NCBI GenBank assembly: GCA_019914945.1
Contig: CM034104.1
Coordinates: forward strand, 11,396,046-11,460,045
DNA length: 64,000 nucleotides
Reading direction: 5' to 3'
Source: Typha latifolia
Taxonomy: Eukaryota > Streptophyta > Magnoliopsida > Poales > Typhaceae
Within the stretch, counting starts at the first letter, position 1. Every line of letters starts with the position of its first letter. Below the pieces are notes generated by a model. That model had not been told where the DNA came from and did not search any database. It saw only the letters and a list, made by a program, of their open reading frames with translations. The translations under genes were made by a program, and so were the position numbers. Below are positions 11,926 through 22,479 of this stretch, in pieces.

Positions 11926-13518
11926 ACATATTATTTTATAAATAAATCATTTATCTGATATTTTCTTGCTTTTTTAGATGTAACATTACTAATTAAATTT
12001 TTTGAATTCAAGTTTTTCCTAATGTACTTTTTAATTGATAATATGTGAAATTGTTGGTCTTCAATATTATTTTATTATTTCAATTTTATGTTCAATATTA
12101 TTCTTTAGAAAAAAATATACGATCTGAAAAAGAATTGACCATTTTTTTTAATATAACTTAACACTTCAACTGGATTATTAATATCTATTGGTATAATTTC
12201 TTTACAAAAATTTAAGCTTAAAAAATAATTCCAAACTCTGTCAAATGCTTTGAAAAAATTTCAAGCCCTTGTAGTCCAGGTAGAGATCATGTATGAAATT
12301 CTATGGAAAATTTTAGTGGTTTCTTTTATCATTGGATTATATTAATAAGAATTAGATTTATTTGTTATACATCTAAAAAGATAATTAGTTAATAATCATT
12401 GGTGGAAATGGCTATTAATTAGACCTGGTGGAAATCTCTATCATAATTAATCTGTGTGTTATTATTTCCTCTCTGACCTTAATTTCCTATTTAGGTTGAT
12501 ACTTCCTATGCATGCACAGATCATTAAACTTTAGTTTTCTTGGGTCCCTAGTTAGGGCCCAAATATATTAGAAATAGGGGCATGAATCTATAATTATAAT
12601 ATTAGTTGGGCCGGTCTTGTAAAATTTAGCATCCAAGGAGCAGTTTATTTGAATACCAATTTAAAGAATGATAATTTTTATATTTTATAATAACTCACAT
12701 GAGCATTTATATAAGTCTAGAAAGTATTTGGTTTGAATCAAAAGATAGACTATTCTTTTCATAAATTTCTCTCAAAATTATTATTGAATTTAGTACATTA
12801 GATTTTGTTTGGTTTGCGGTTATGCTCCAAATATTTGCTTACTGAACAAATTTTTAGAGAGTAAACTTGATTAGGTATAAAAAAGATTAAAAAAAAATAT
12901 TTGCTTACTTAACAAGTTTAGGAATTTCTGAACCAATTCAGAGGGTTTCTAAACTCAAAGCAAACAAAGCGTTAAGCACACGATGTAGTATCTCTAGCTA
13001 AAAAGGACCAAGTAAAACATATTGACATAATTAGATCCTTTTTTTTAATATGAATATTTAAGGGTATATTGTAGTTTAATGTCTAACATATACCATGCTA
13101 TTAGCTCGTATTATTTTAATCTAATCTTAGACATAACGTGATATAAATAAAAATACAATATTTAAACCTTAGGGAGTAAATAATAATAAAACAAGTGAAG
13201 ACGATACCAATTGGAACTCTAATATACAGCGTCTACAATTCTACATTGTCTTAGATTGCTCATGAGGTAGTTGAACTCATACTATCTACCAGGGAATTAG
13301 GAGTCTCAACTACTGAGATGCAAACGAAGAGATTACGAATTGGAGATTATTATTATTTATTACTATTATTATTTTCTTTAAGAAATGGTCAACAAAACAA
13401 TTCTTGATCAAAGATAGCATAATCATAAGCATCTTAATAAGATTCAATTTATCTTCCAACTATGAGCCTCTTTCTCCTCAACCAAAACAAATTAAGTACT
13501 AAGCTAACTCATTAAGGA
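11926..13518. other. unique spacer between the two WRKY units
   Basis: AT-rich DNA not shared by the two duplicated units. It contains one degenerate Tourist-like MITE (12801-12971). No gene, RNA gene or long open frame is visible. Confidence 0.5.
12801..12971. mobile_element. degenerate Tourist-like (PIF/Harbinger) MITE
   Basis: 171-bp segment. Left end GATTTTGTTTGGTTTG; reversed right end CGCTTTGTTTGCTTTG. It is flanked by TTA on both sides (12798-12800 and 12972-12974), the usual PIF/Harbinger target duplication. The same kind of element, better preserved, lies at 34746-34898. No coding capacity. Confidence 0.6.
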
Positions 13519-14527
13519 GTTAATACCATTGACTTAAGGTCAAGTGTAGTTTGATTCCTTTGACTAGATACTTCTGCATTGCGTTTGCCATGACGAATCC
13601 TTACAAACGACGAAGAAGGGATTCTTAATTTTCTTTTTAATTAGTTTCTAATGGCTCTTAGATTTAATGAAGAGTTCCAGTATTACTGAGTCAAGGTTTT
13701 AGAGTCTTTATACTAAGTTTATGGATTATGGACCACTCTAAAGAATATTCAAATCTATCACAACTATCACATCAATGGGTGATTGCTTGAGGTGGTGATT
13801 ATTTGAATGAAATGAAAGATGATTAGATAAATATATATATATATATTAAGATAGTTTTTCATTTCTGTTCAGATATCTTAACTTCCAAATTATTTGGACC
13901 TGATAGCAATATCAGTAGACAACCACATTTTTGAATTATATATACTGATATACACATGTATATATAACAGTACTTGTGAAAATACTATCCATAATAGTAT
14001 AATCCAATTGAAAATGTTTCAGGTATAAGAATTAAAAGTTTCTCAATTATTAAAAGTTGAATTTTCTATTATATGGTCTAGTCTTCAACACTAAAAATGC
14101 ACTTGTTTGGAATCAAAAGAGTATATACGGAAGGACTTGTTAGATTAAGGAGGGCCAATTATTGCTATGTATAAAAATTCATTAAAAAAATATTCTTATG
14201 CCCACTAATTATTTTCTAAATTTAGATGGAATTAAGGGTCCTCATTCGTATATATGACTCCGCGTATGCATGAATGCAGAGATCCAAGAATATAAGGAAA
14301 GTTAATTTGTCACAATATGAACAACATGCATTTAGACTGGGCAACCTTTACATCATTCAAAAATAAATAATAGAAAATAGGGATCAAATAAGGCTTAAGC
14401 TGTTGTAAAAGTAATGAATCAACAATGCATATGGTACCTTTAATCATATAACAATACATTTTTTGAGGTAGCCCAAGTCTCTCTCTAGGTGGAAAACAAA
14501 AAAACAAAATATACTCCAAAGTTCTAT

Positions 14528-15848
14528 CTAGCTTAGTGAGAAGTCCTCATGCTCAAAATCAAACTCAATGTCTTCAGCCTCAAAGGAGCTTGCCATGAAG
14601 CTCATGTCTAGGTTTCTAAAAGAGGACTGCAAGCTCACCGTGAAGGACTCGGCCGGCGATCCGATGGGAGTCGGTTTACTTACTACTTCTTCATTGCACA
14701 AGTCCTGGTTGAAAGAGTTAATGGAGGAGGAGACTAGTTGGGGATCTTGCTTGGTGTGAGTAGTAGTAGTAGTAGTAGTCGTCATCTTTGATATTCCAAA
14801 ACTAATAAGATAAGAATCTTTTGTATTAGGAGTTGTCTCCATGATTTGGGGAATTGTAGATGGATCCCTGCAAGTGTGTTCACCTATGTATGTGATCACA
14901 AACTTAGAAGGGTCTTCCTTTGACTGCTGCACTTGCCTGGTAGCCATGCAACCTTGATCATATTTATGGGTGCATCTAAAATAGCTCCTGCAAATAAAAC
15001 TAGCCTCAAATTTTTAGCATTTATAAAGACGAAAAGTATATATATATATTTGTATACGATCTCACAATTAATTTCAAGGAACATATATAGTTTCTTATAT
15101 ATATATATATATATGTAGACTACCTTGGGTATGTAGAATTTTGGATTTCTTTTTGCCCATACTTTCGCCATCCTTGGCCATCATCTAAAGTTTTAGTGAG
15201 AACTTTTCTCCAAGAAGATGATGGTGATCTTTGATGAACCCAAAAAAAAAAAGGAAAATAATAAACAATTAATCCATTAAACAGCCATAATATAAGATCT
15301 AGAAAGAAAAAAAGAAAACAAGCCACTAAACACATGCAATATGGCAAACTAGAGCTTGTTTTTTTTTTTGTGTCAATTAATTCATATTTAGCTCATGAAT
15401 AGAATCTTCGATTAACTCAGGGCTATTGAGATTCGAACTCGAAAACACTCAGAATAACTCATGAATACGAATCTTATTATTGATATTATCAAATGACTAA
15501 ACTACTTGTACATATGGAATCATAAAAATGGAGCTATAGACAAGTGCTTGCTCACCTCTTCCTCCATCCTCCTCTCCTCCTCCCACTTAATCTCTCGCTC
15601 TTCCTATTATCCGAAAAGATCGAGCCGCCTCCCGAGCCCGCCGGGCTCCGGCCGGGGTCCGACGTCTCGCCGTAATCCAACGCAGAGATAGCTTTAGAGA
15701 TCGAGCTCATGACCTCATCCTTGACCTCTTCACTCATAGGCTCCCCTACACGGCATTCCTGCATTAAGGTCCTAACACGGGTCATTTCCTGGATCGCCGC
15801 CGCCGCACGATCGACGGCCGGCAGATCTCCTTGGATAGATGATGCCAT
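14528..15848 (-). CDS. Group III WRKY transcription factor, copy 2 (canonical WRKYGQK)
   Basis: Tandem paralogue of the gene at 10511-11661. Exons 15848-15556, 15228-15124 and 14987-14528 give 285 residues, the same total as copy 1. The heptad is WRKYGQK (118-124), followed by the group III zinc knuckle C-x7-C-x23-H-x-C; the Cys-rich part is nearly identical to copy 1. Where copy 1 has seven prolines, this copy has eight threonines encoded by a GTA/TAC-type trinucleotide run at about 14759-14783. The start is MASSIQGDLPAVDRAAAAIQ; an in-frame Met 30 codons upstream (15938) would add a basic extension absent from copy 1. Both introns are GT-AG. A defence or senescence role would follow from WRKY54/70-type relatives but is not shown by the sequence. 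Confidence 0.92.
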
Positions 15849-16108
15849 TTTTCCTTGAATCGAGGTTACAAAAGTCTTCGGCCTTAGGGGAGAAGAAAGG
15901 GGGAGACGAGTTGTCTGGGTTCTTATGAGGGGAGACACGAGACTTATGGGTGGGGTGTTAATGCATGGGGTACGTGGCGATCTCTAGTTGGCTAAAACGG
16001 CGAAGTGACTGTACGCGGAGTAGGAATTTCTTGGACATGGGGGCTGCAGGGGATCTTTTGCTACGTAGGAGGACGAGATCCAACTCGTCATTGGATGACA
16101 TTGTATGG

Positions 16109-16116
16109 TGACGTCA
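16109..16116. promoter_or_regulatory. TGACGTCA palindrome upstream of WRKY copy 2
   Basis: Same 8-bp palindrome as at 11873-11880, about 260 bases upstream of the start codon, after the shared block CGTCATTGGATGACA. Its survival in both diverged promoters argues for use, though recent duplication alone could explain it. Confidence 0.55.
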
Positions 16117-16279
16117 TGGAGTTGGCTGGCAATCCCTGGCAACTTCCTTTAATTTATTAAAATAAGTGCAAGTTGGAGATTTTTGTATGGAAACGGAAGT
16201 AATTATGAAATAATAACGTGGATGCCCTAACTCATTCACATAGGATGTTATTAATGTCTAATGTGTTATATTATTGGGA

Positions 16280-16700
16280 TAATTATATTTTACCCCTTCA
16301 AAGTTTGACACAATTTCAAAAAATTACTATATACTTTCAATTTAAAGCACTTAACCTTTTTATGATTTTAATTAAAGTGTAATTATTATTTTTTTCTTCA
16401 TATTTTAAACACAAAGTTACAGAGGAGATGATGGGATAAACACAAAGTTACATCTAAAATAATATCAACTAAATTTTAGATAACAAAATATACATCTATT
16501 CACTATATTTGTCATTTTAAATAAGTTGGAAAGTTTATCAAATCTTCAAATTCGACAACTAATTTAGTTAAATATAATTAAAAATAATGATTGTGTTTTA
16601 GTCAATACTATAGAGGGGTTAAGTACTTAAATTGATAATATATAAGAAATTTTGTGAAATTAAGCCGAACTTTATATATCGGAATTAGTTAAATTTCTCT
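16280..16700. repeat. fold-back element
   Basis: The left arm (TTTCAATTTAAAGCACTTAA near 16338) pairs with the right arm, whose reverse complement reads ATCAATTTAAGTACTTAACC. The arms extend outward to AAAGTTTGACACAATTTC and AAAGTTCGGCTTAATTTC respectively. Arms are about 70 bases and imperfect; boundaries are approximate. Non-coding. Confidence 0.55.
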
Positions 16701-16854
16701 TATATTATTTTATTAAGATTATTTTTGACAAATGAGAGTGAATTTTTGCTAATATTTCTCGTGCGTTATAAAGAGCCGAGCTTTAGTCAACATTACTGGC
16801 TCAAGCTGACTTGAGTCAGCTTATATGTAAAATAAATAAATATATTATATATGG

Positions 16855-17195
16855 TTAAATATATTTTACTCCGTGTACTTGTGCTCAAAATTACTTTACC
16901 TCTATAATTTAAAAAGTCTTAAATCAGTTATTATACTTATGACTAAATTAATATTATTAATTTTTCTGTTAAATTTAACCAAGTATGGTTATTTTACTAT
17001 ATTATATCAAAATGTGTATATCTTGTCTAACAAACACGATAGCGGTATTTTGATTATTTTGATATTATTCAGTTAAGTTTAACGAAAAAAATTAACAGTT
17101 TTATTTTAGTTATAAGTATGAGGACTGATTTGAAATTTTTTAAAGTACACGAGGGTAAAATAATTTTGGACATAAATACCGGAGATAATATATAT
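16855..17195. repeat. fold-back element with long arms
   Basis: The left arm has AAATCAGTTATTATACTTAT and the reverse-complemented right arm AAATCAGTCCTCATACTTAT. The outer ends are ATATTTTACTCC and, on the right strand as read, GGAGATAATATAT. Arms are about 110 bases around a short core. It lies between GAGCC-rich fragments and may have inserted into an older element. Confidence 0.6.
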
Positions 17196-18890
17196 GTAGT
17201 CAATAGTGTTGTATATTAATTTCTGTTTGCTGTCCGGCTAAACCAAGTTGAGCTTAGCCAGCCCAGCTCTTCTTTTGTATTCTTCTTTTCATATAAATGT
17301 GTACTATAAAATATAGATCTAGAAGGTTTTGTACTATTACCTTCTAAATTAAATTTAAATTAAACTTTCTGTTAATAGATTTGAATCATATACTTTAAAA
17401 CAACAATTGGATTCAATTTTTAAGTATATCATGAGACAAAAGCAATTTATATTGATTGGAGATAGAGTTTTGAATTAGTCTCTTATAATTTTGAAATAGA
17501 TAAGATAGATTTCAATGTAATTCGAATCTAATCTCTTACTGAATGGTTATCCTTTATATTCGAATAGAAAAAAGAGAATGCTGTTGCTACTTCTCACTGA
17601 CTTTCTAGTTCTTAAATTCATAAATAATAAGAGAAAAAAAAACTAGTACCAAATATGAAAGAGAGAGAAAAATCGAATATATTATCCATCGTATTAATTA
17701 ATATTAGGAATCAGAATAGGGTGTTGAAGTATTTACCGAGATGAGCCGAGCTAGGCTCAACTAGCTCAAGCTCTACTCTTTTACGCCAAATAGACAAGTG
17801 GTACATGATAAAGCCAACAAATCATTTAGAGTAACCGAGTAATACAAAGAGTATCTTAGAAGATATGCGAGAATGTTATCAATATGTATATAAATGCACA
17901 GAAATGTAAGAGTATTTGTATCAAAAATCTTTTGAGAATGATATTGATAAGTATGTAGATGAAATCACTCTGAGTTTTGGTGATAGTAACATTGAGCTTT
18001 TGAAATTGATTACGTGTATATATTTTTTATACTTTACATAAAAAAAATTCCTATAAAAGCTTAGTCATACTTTTTTAGAAACTTAGGATATTTTAAGTGC
18101 AAATACTCTCCGAAAATAATGATTACCAATTATGCCATGTTTGTGGGTCAACATCTCTACCATCTTAAGAAATCCTATCCAACAATGACATTATTATATA
18201 TCTTCTTAGTTACTGGAAGAAACTTAATTTTATTGATATTATCTGCAATTGGTAGATAGATAAGTACATACATAGATCACTAGCTAGAGAATCTAGCTCC
18301 TAGTAGGTGATATATTCTATAATCTATGGGTCAATGATTGCAGGATGTTGCCACCTTTAGGAGAGACGCATGCCGTGCACTCAGAGATATTGTACTCAGT
18401 GACATCTAGATTCACAAAATCTTGGTTGACTGGTTGGCCAAAAGCTGGATGACATCCCAGTGAGATGGAATTGAATTTTTACAAGTGAGCTGTTCTGCAG
18501 ATAGTCTCTTAATATTTAGGGCTCAGTTCTGCAATTATCTCCTCAAAGGCTACAGTTTGAGGAATTTGGAAAACTATGAATGAGATGGTTTTCTGGGCTG
18601 GCTTTCAGGAGGCGAGGGATCTTTATAATCATACTCGTAAGGGTGCTTACGGGGAGGAATCAATCCCCTTGCATACAGGTAATAGACTGATAGTATTGCA
18701 TATGACTAATTTTCTACCTTTTTCTTTTTTTGAAACTGTAAATCTTTCACACATAGAGAGGAGAATTTTGCGGCTAAGTAGACAATAAATTCAGATAAAA
18801 AAGCTCCTGGAGGTATCTTTTGGAGAGGCACTGTCTTTATACTTCATGAACTAGCAAACATCATTTTTGTAAGCCTCAACTGAGTTCTTA

Positions 18891-19685
18891 GAGCATCTCC
18901 AATGCTTGCTCCATATTTGGAGCCCAAGAGCCTTTGGGCTCTAAATATGGAGCCAAAAATGGAGCAAGAGTCCGATGCACTCCAATGCACCGGGCTCCAT
19001 ATATATTATAAAATAATATAATATATATTATTATATTAGCTATTTTAAATTACTTAATAGATCATCTTAGCGTTATTATTTTTTATTAAAAAATATATGG
19101 TTAGAAAACTCTCATCGAGATCTTTAAAATAAGATTAATATTCAACAATTTTAGAAGTAATTTTAAATTACTAATTTTTTAATTAAACGCATCGAAATTA
19201 CATTACACGAAATAAACATCGAAATAAGCATTACATGTTTGATGTATTTCATATCTAATGTATTTTAATTTTTAATATTTACATTGGGGATAATTTTGAG
19301 TAATTATATTTTAAGATACATAATTTATTATACTCATTTTTATAAATAATAAAAAATTTTAAATTTAAATTAACTCAAAAATAATTTAATATTAGACTCA
19401 TTTTAAAGGTCTCGATGAGACCTTTCCAATGGTATTATTTTTTGTTAAAAACCGATTAGTAAAACTAATTATATACTTAGCTTAACTAACTAAATTATTT
19501 AACAAATAATACAAATAGAATTAAAATAATTGAATATAACACTTATTGGGTAATTTTGGCATTTTCAAAAAGTTGATGTGACAAATGGAGCCTAAATTTG
19601 GAGCCCCACTATTCATGGCTCCAAATAATAGAGCCCGGTTGGAGCGCTCCAAATTTGGAGTTTCGGAGCCCTGTTGGAGATGCTC
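18891..19685. mobile_element. PIF/Harbinger-like MITE, 795 bp, TTA duplication
   Basis: Left terminus GAGCATCTCCAATGC; reversed right terminus GAGCATCTCCAACAGGGCTCC. The 12 terminal bases match perfectly. TTA flanks both sides (18888-18890, 19686-19688). Subterminal regions repeat TTTGGAGCC/GGCTCC words and the core is AT-rich without a transposase. The GAGCATCTCCAA end is common in plant MITEs with TTA target sites. Confidence 0.8.
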
Positions 19686-20227
19686 TTAGCTCTTTTCTAT
19701 GTGTAAAATGAAAATAAAATTAGGGCCCACTTAAGCACAGAGGTTAGGCTTCTTGTTTTGTGTAGTTATATGGATTTTTGTTTTTGTTTACTGGCTATCC
19801 TATTGGTATTTATTATTCAATATCTATATTTTACTTTATAGTTATCTGTTAATTTTAGCCTAACTGCTACCGATGGAATAGAGATATTATTTTGAAAATT
19901 AGAAATATAGGTATCTAAAATACATCTCAGTAAAATTGCGTGGCATAACAATAATATTATTTAACTGAGTTAACTTAAGTACATGTATTTATCCTAATTC
20001 TCATATAGGATTAGTTTAACAAATATATATGTAGTGTATGGTTAAGTGAATTGACTAATAATATACTGTTTTTAAAGTAACTAAAAAAATATATGAATTG
20101 AATGATAAATATTTATATGATAAAGTGTTTAAAAATAATGAGGATAATTATATGTAGACTTTTCCCATGTGAATTTGTTCTCGATTTTCTCTTAAGAAAA
20201 TAGCACGTGACTGTAACATCGGGTAGA

Positions 20228-20736
20228 TATTATATTTTTAGAAATTTTAGAAATTATATTTTATATTTTATCTATTTTATAATTCACACTCTGTTTTTTA
20301 AATTTTTATAACGTGATGTCTCATTTTTCTTACAATTTTATTTAACAAATTATTATTATTTTGAATAATTAATATTATCTAAATTACTAAAATATTCGTA
20401 CCTCTCTACTCCTCTCTACTCCTCTACTCCTCTATCATCTTTCATCAATCTTCTCCCTCCGCGAACTTGTCTTTTCCTTCTTCCTTTTTTATTTATTTAG
20501 AAAAGATGGAAAAATGAGAGATGAATGAGACATAAAGTAATTTAAATATTTTATAATATATTTTATATATTATAATAGAATATTATTTTATTGGTACTAT
20601 TAACCTAGGGTGTTAAATAAAAATTATAAGAAAAAAAAGTTAAGTTAACAAATTATCAAAAGACGAAATATAAATTACAAAATAGATAAATTATAGAATG
20701 TGATTTACAATACAAATAAAAATTGCATATAAAACC
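20228..20736. repeat. fold-back element with CT-rich core
   Basis: Left arm has TTTTATCTATTTTATAATTC; reversed right arm has ATTTATCTATTTTGTAATTT. Both arms end inward near TTTTATTTAACA. Between them is an unusual pyrimidine-rich stretch (CTCTCTACTCCTCTCTACTC, about 20402-20465). Non-coding; edges approximate. Confidence 0.5.
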
Positions 20737-21473
20737 TTGCATTTTTTTTGAATTAATGTTCATCTTTTACTTAAAATACTAGTCTGATTATGTTATCTCT
20801 CGGTTAGAAAAAGATATCGGAAAATGGAATATATTGTGATTTTTCCCAAAAACATCCCCTTATATTTTAAAGAGGAAAGACACTGTAGAGAGTAACATTT
20901 TTTTAACTCTGTAAAAATTTGCATCTAACACTCCAATTTTTTATATTTTTACGATGTATACCCTATATTTCTAATATTTATAAATTACATCTTATATTCT
21001 TATTAAATATTTGTAGAATCACCTGAGTTAGATTAACATCAATACTATTTGAGCAGATGGTATAAAAATAAAATATTTGGTCTAGTTTAAACTATTTGTC
21101 TTCTAAAATGCTTTTTTTTTCAAGAGTATTGTGATAAATTCAGCTAAAATCTCAAATCAGGAAGAGGAAGGAAATTGGGGGCTCTTCATTCCTCTCTTTT
21201 CACTAGAAATTCTTCATAAGTATACTTTTAGTGTTTTTAAAAACTAGTTAGATCATTTAAATTAGACCGTACCAATTTCTAATCTTAGCCATCTATTGTA
21301 TTTTATGTTGTAGATGAGATATATTGTTTGGTTATATAAGGATATTTTACAAATAAGCTAATGCAGCGTGTAAAATATCACAAGTATGCGAATTTGTGAA
21401 AATACAGGGTCTGAAATATAAGTTTTCTTTTAAAAATGATAAATGTTGCGAATGTTAACAAAAAACGAGGGGT

Positions 21474-22479
21474 TTATTTGTTAAATCCATGACATCTGAA
21501 ATCAAGGTTATACATGGCTAGAACCATCACCAACGAGGACACTGCCAACGGCACTGGACCAAACAACCATAACAAGAAAGGGAGGGTGGAAAACAGCAAA
21601 CGGTTTCCAATAGTCGCCAACGCCCACCCCCTCTTGAGCACCTTCTCCGTCTGCTCGTGCAGCAACTCCTCGGTGGCATTCATGAGGAAGTTCGCGTCAA
21701 TGATGGTTCCCACCGCCATGGAGCTACACAGAAAGCGAGTAGCAGGAGAAGGGAAGCCGAGGCGTACTTGACAAGTATGGTGGAGTCTCCCTGCGCCCCG
21801 AATACCTCGTGCCGGAGAAGGTGGGAGGAGTTGTAGGCATTGTTAGCAAGGGCGGCCATGGCGGTGTTGATGAGGATGGCGACCGTCGCAGAGAGGATGG
21901 CAGACATTAGGGTGTTTCTGAGGCTCTGGACTCCCAACATGCCTTTCTTCTCCTGTATTACGTAAAAGCTATGAAATGATTTTTTTTATATAGGGTAAAT
22001 TTTATTATCTTTTTTGTATTATTATATAGCTTAATTTCAATCTATCTTAAGCAATTTAAACAAGAAAGAAGTAGTATTTTTTTAATCTAAGTTTAGAGTT
22101 TAAAATATTTATTACTAAATTTCTTTTCTTGCAAAAGGTAATAATTTTCTTTTTTCATACTATGATGCCATGTAATATTTGATAGCTTGTGACCCATTTA
22201 AGCAATTTATACAAGGGAAAAAATAGTGTTTCCTATTTTTGAAAAAGCTCAGTAATGAATCTAAGTTGAACTCCTTTAGTAGAAGACCATCTTCATAACT
22301 TCTCTCACCTGAAGAATGGTTTTGATCCATTTTGTTCTCCTCTTGATGGTGATTCCAATTGTTGTAGCTGGGTGTTTGGCTTTGGATCTTTGCCAGAGAT
22401 AGGCATGGTAACCTGCAGTGAGGAAGAGGCTCAAGGGGACTAGTGTGATGTCCAAAGGATACCTGCACAAATCCAACAT
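21474..22479 (-). pseudogene. DUF599 membrane-protein gene with one-base frameshift
   Basis: Exon 1 (22479-22309, 57 codons) starts MLDLCRYPLDITLVPLSLFL and has GYHAYLW, typical of plant DUF599 proteins. Exon 2 (21952-21474) begins EKKGMLGVQSLRNTLM, the family's conserved LRN motif, then several hydrophobic segments. At about 21724-21737 (GCTTTCTGTGTAGC on the coding strand) the frame that reads ...LLLLLAF ends the homology. It resumes one base out of frame as CSSMAVGTIIDANFLMNATE and continues to YNLDF near the C-terminus. One missing base explains this. The rest is intact, so it is either a young pseudogene or a base-calling error. The family's function is unknown; the proteins are predicted multi-pass. 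The start Met is uncertain because a TGCAG|G acceptor-like site sits six codons in. Confidence 0.75.

Larger units (their letters stand above)
13519..16162. repeat. tandem segmental duplication, unit 2 (WRKY copy 2)
   Basis: Counterpart of 9567-11925, same orientation. It is about 285 bases longer, mainly from short AT expansions in the flank and introns, for example TA runs near 13833 and 15105. Gene structure and exon phases are identical between the units. Confidence 0.75.
16163..21473. other. gene-poor, element-rich intergenic region
   Basis: About 5.3 kb of AT-rich DNA with fold-back elements (16280-16700, 16855-17195, 20228-20736) and a TIR element (18891-19685). GAGCC/GGCTC-rich stretches at about 16770-16830, 17230-17275 and 17735-17790 look like parts of a broken hAT-type element. 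At about 18344-18700 are two protein-like stretches, RRDACRALRDIVLSDI then stop, and FWAGFQEARDLYNHTRKGAY; these may be a decayed gene, but I do not recognise it. Confidence 0.45.
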
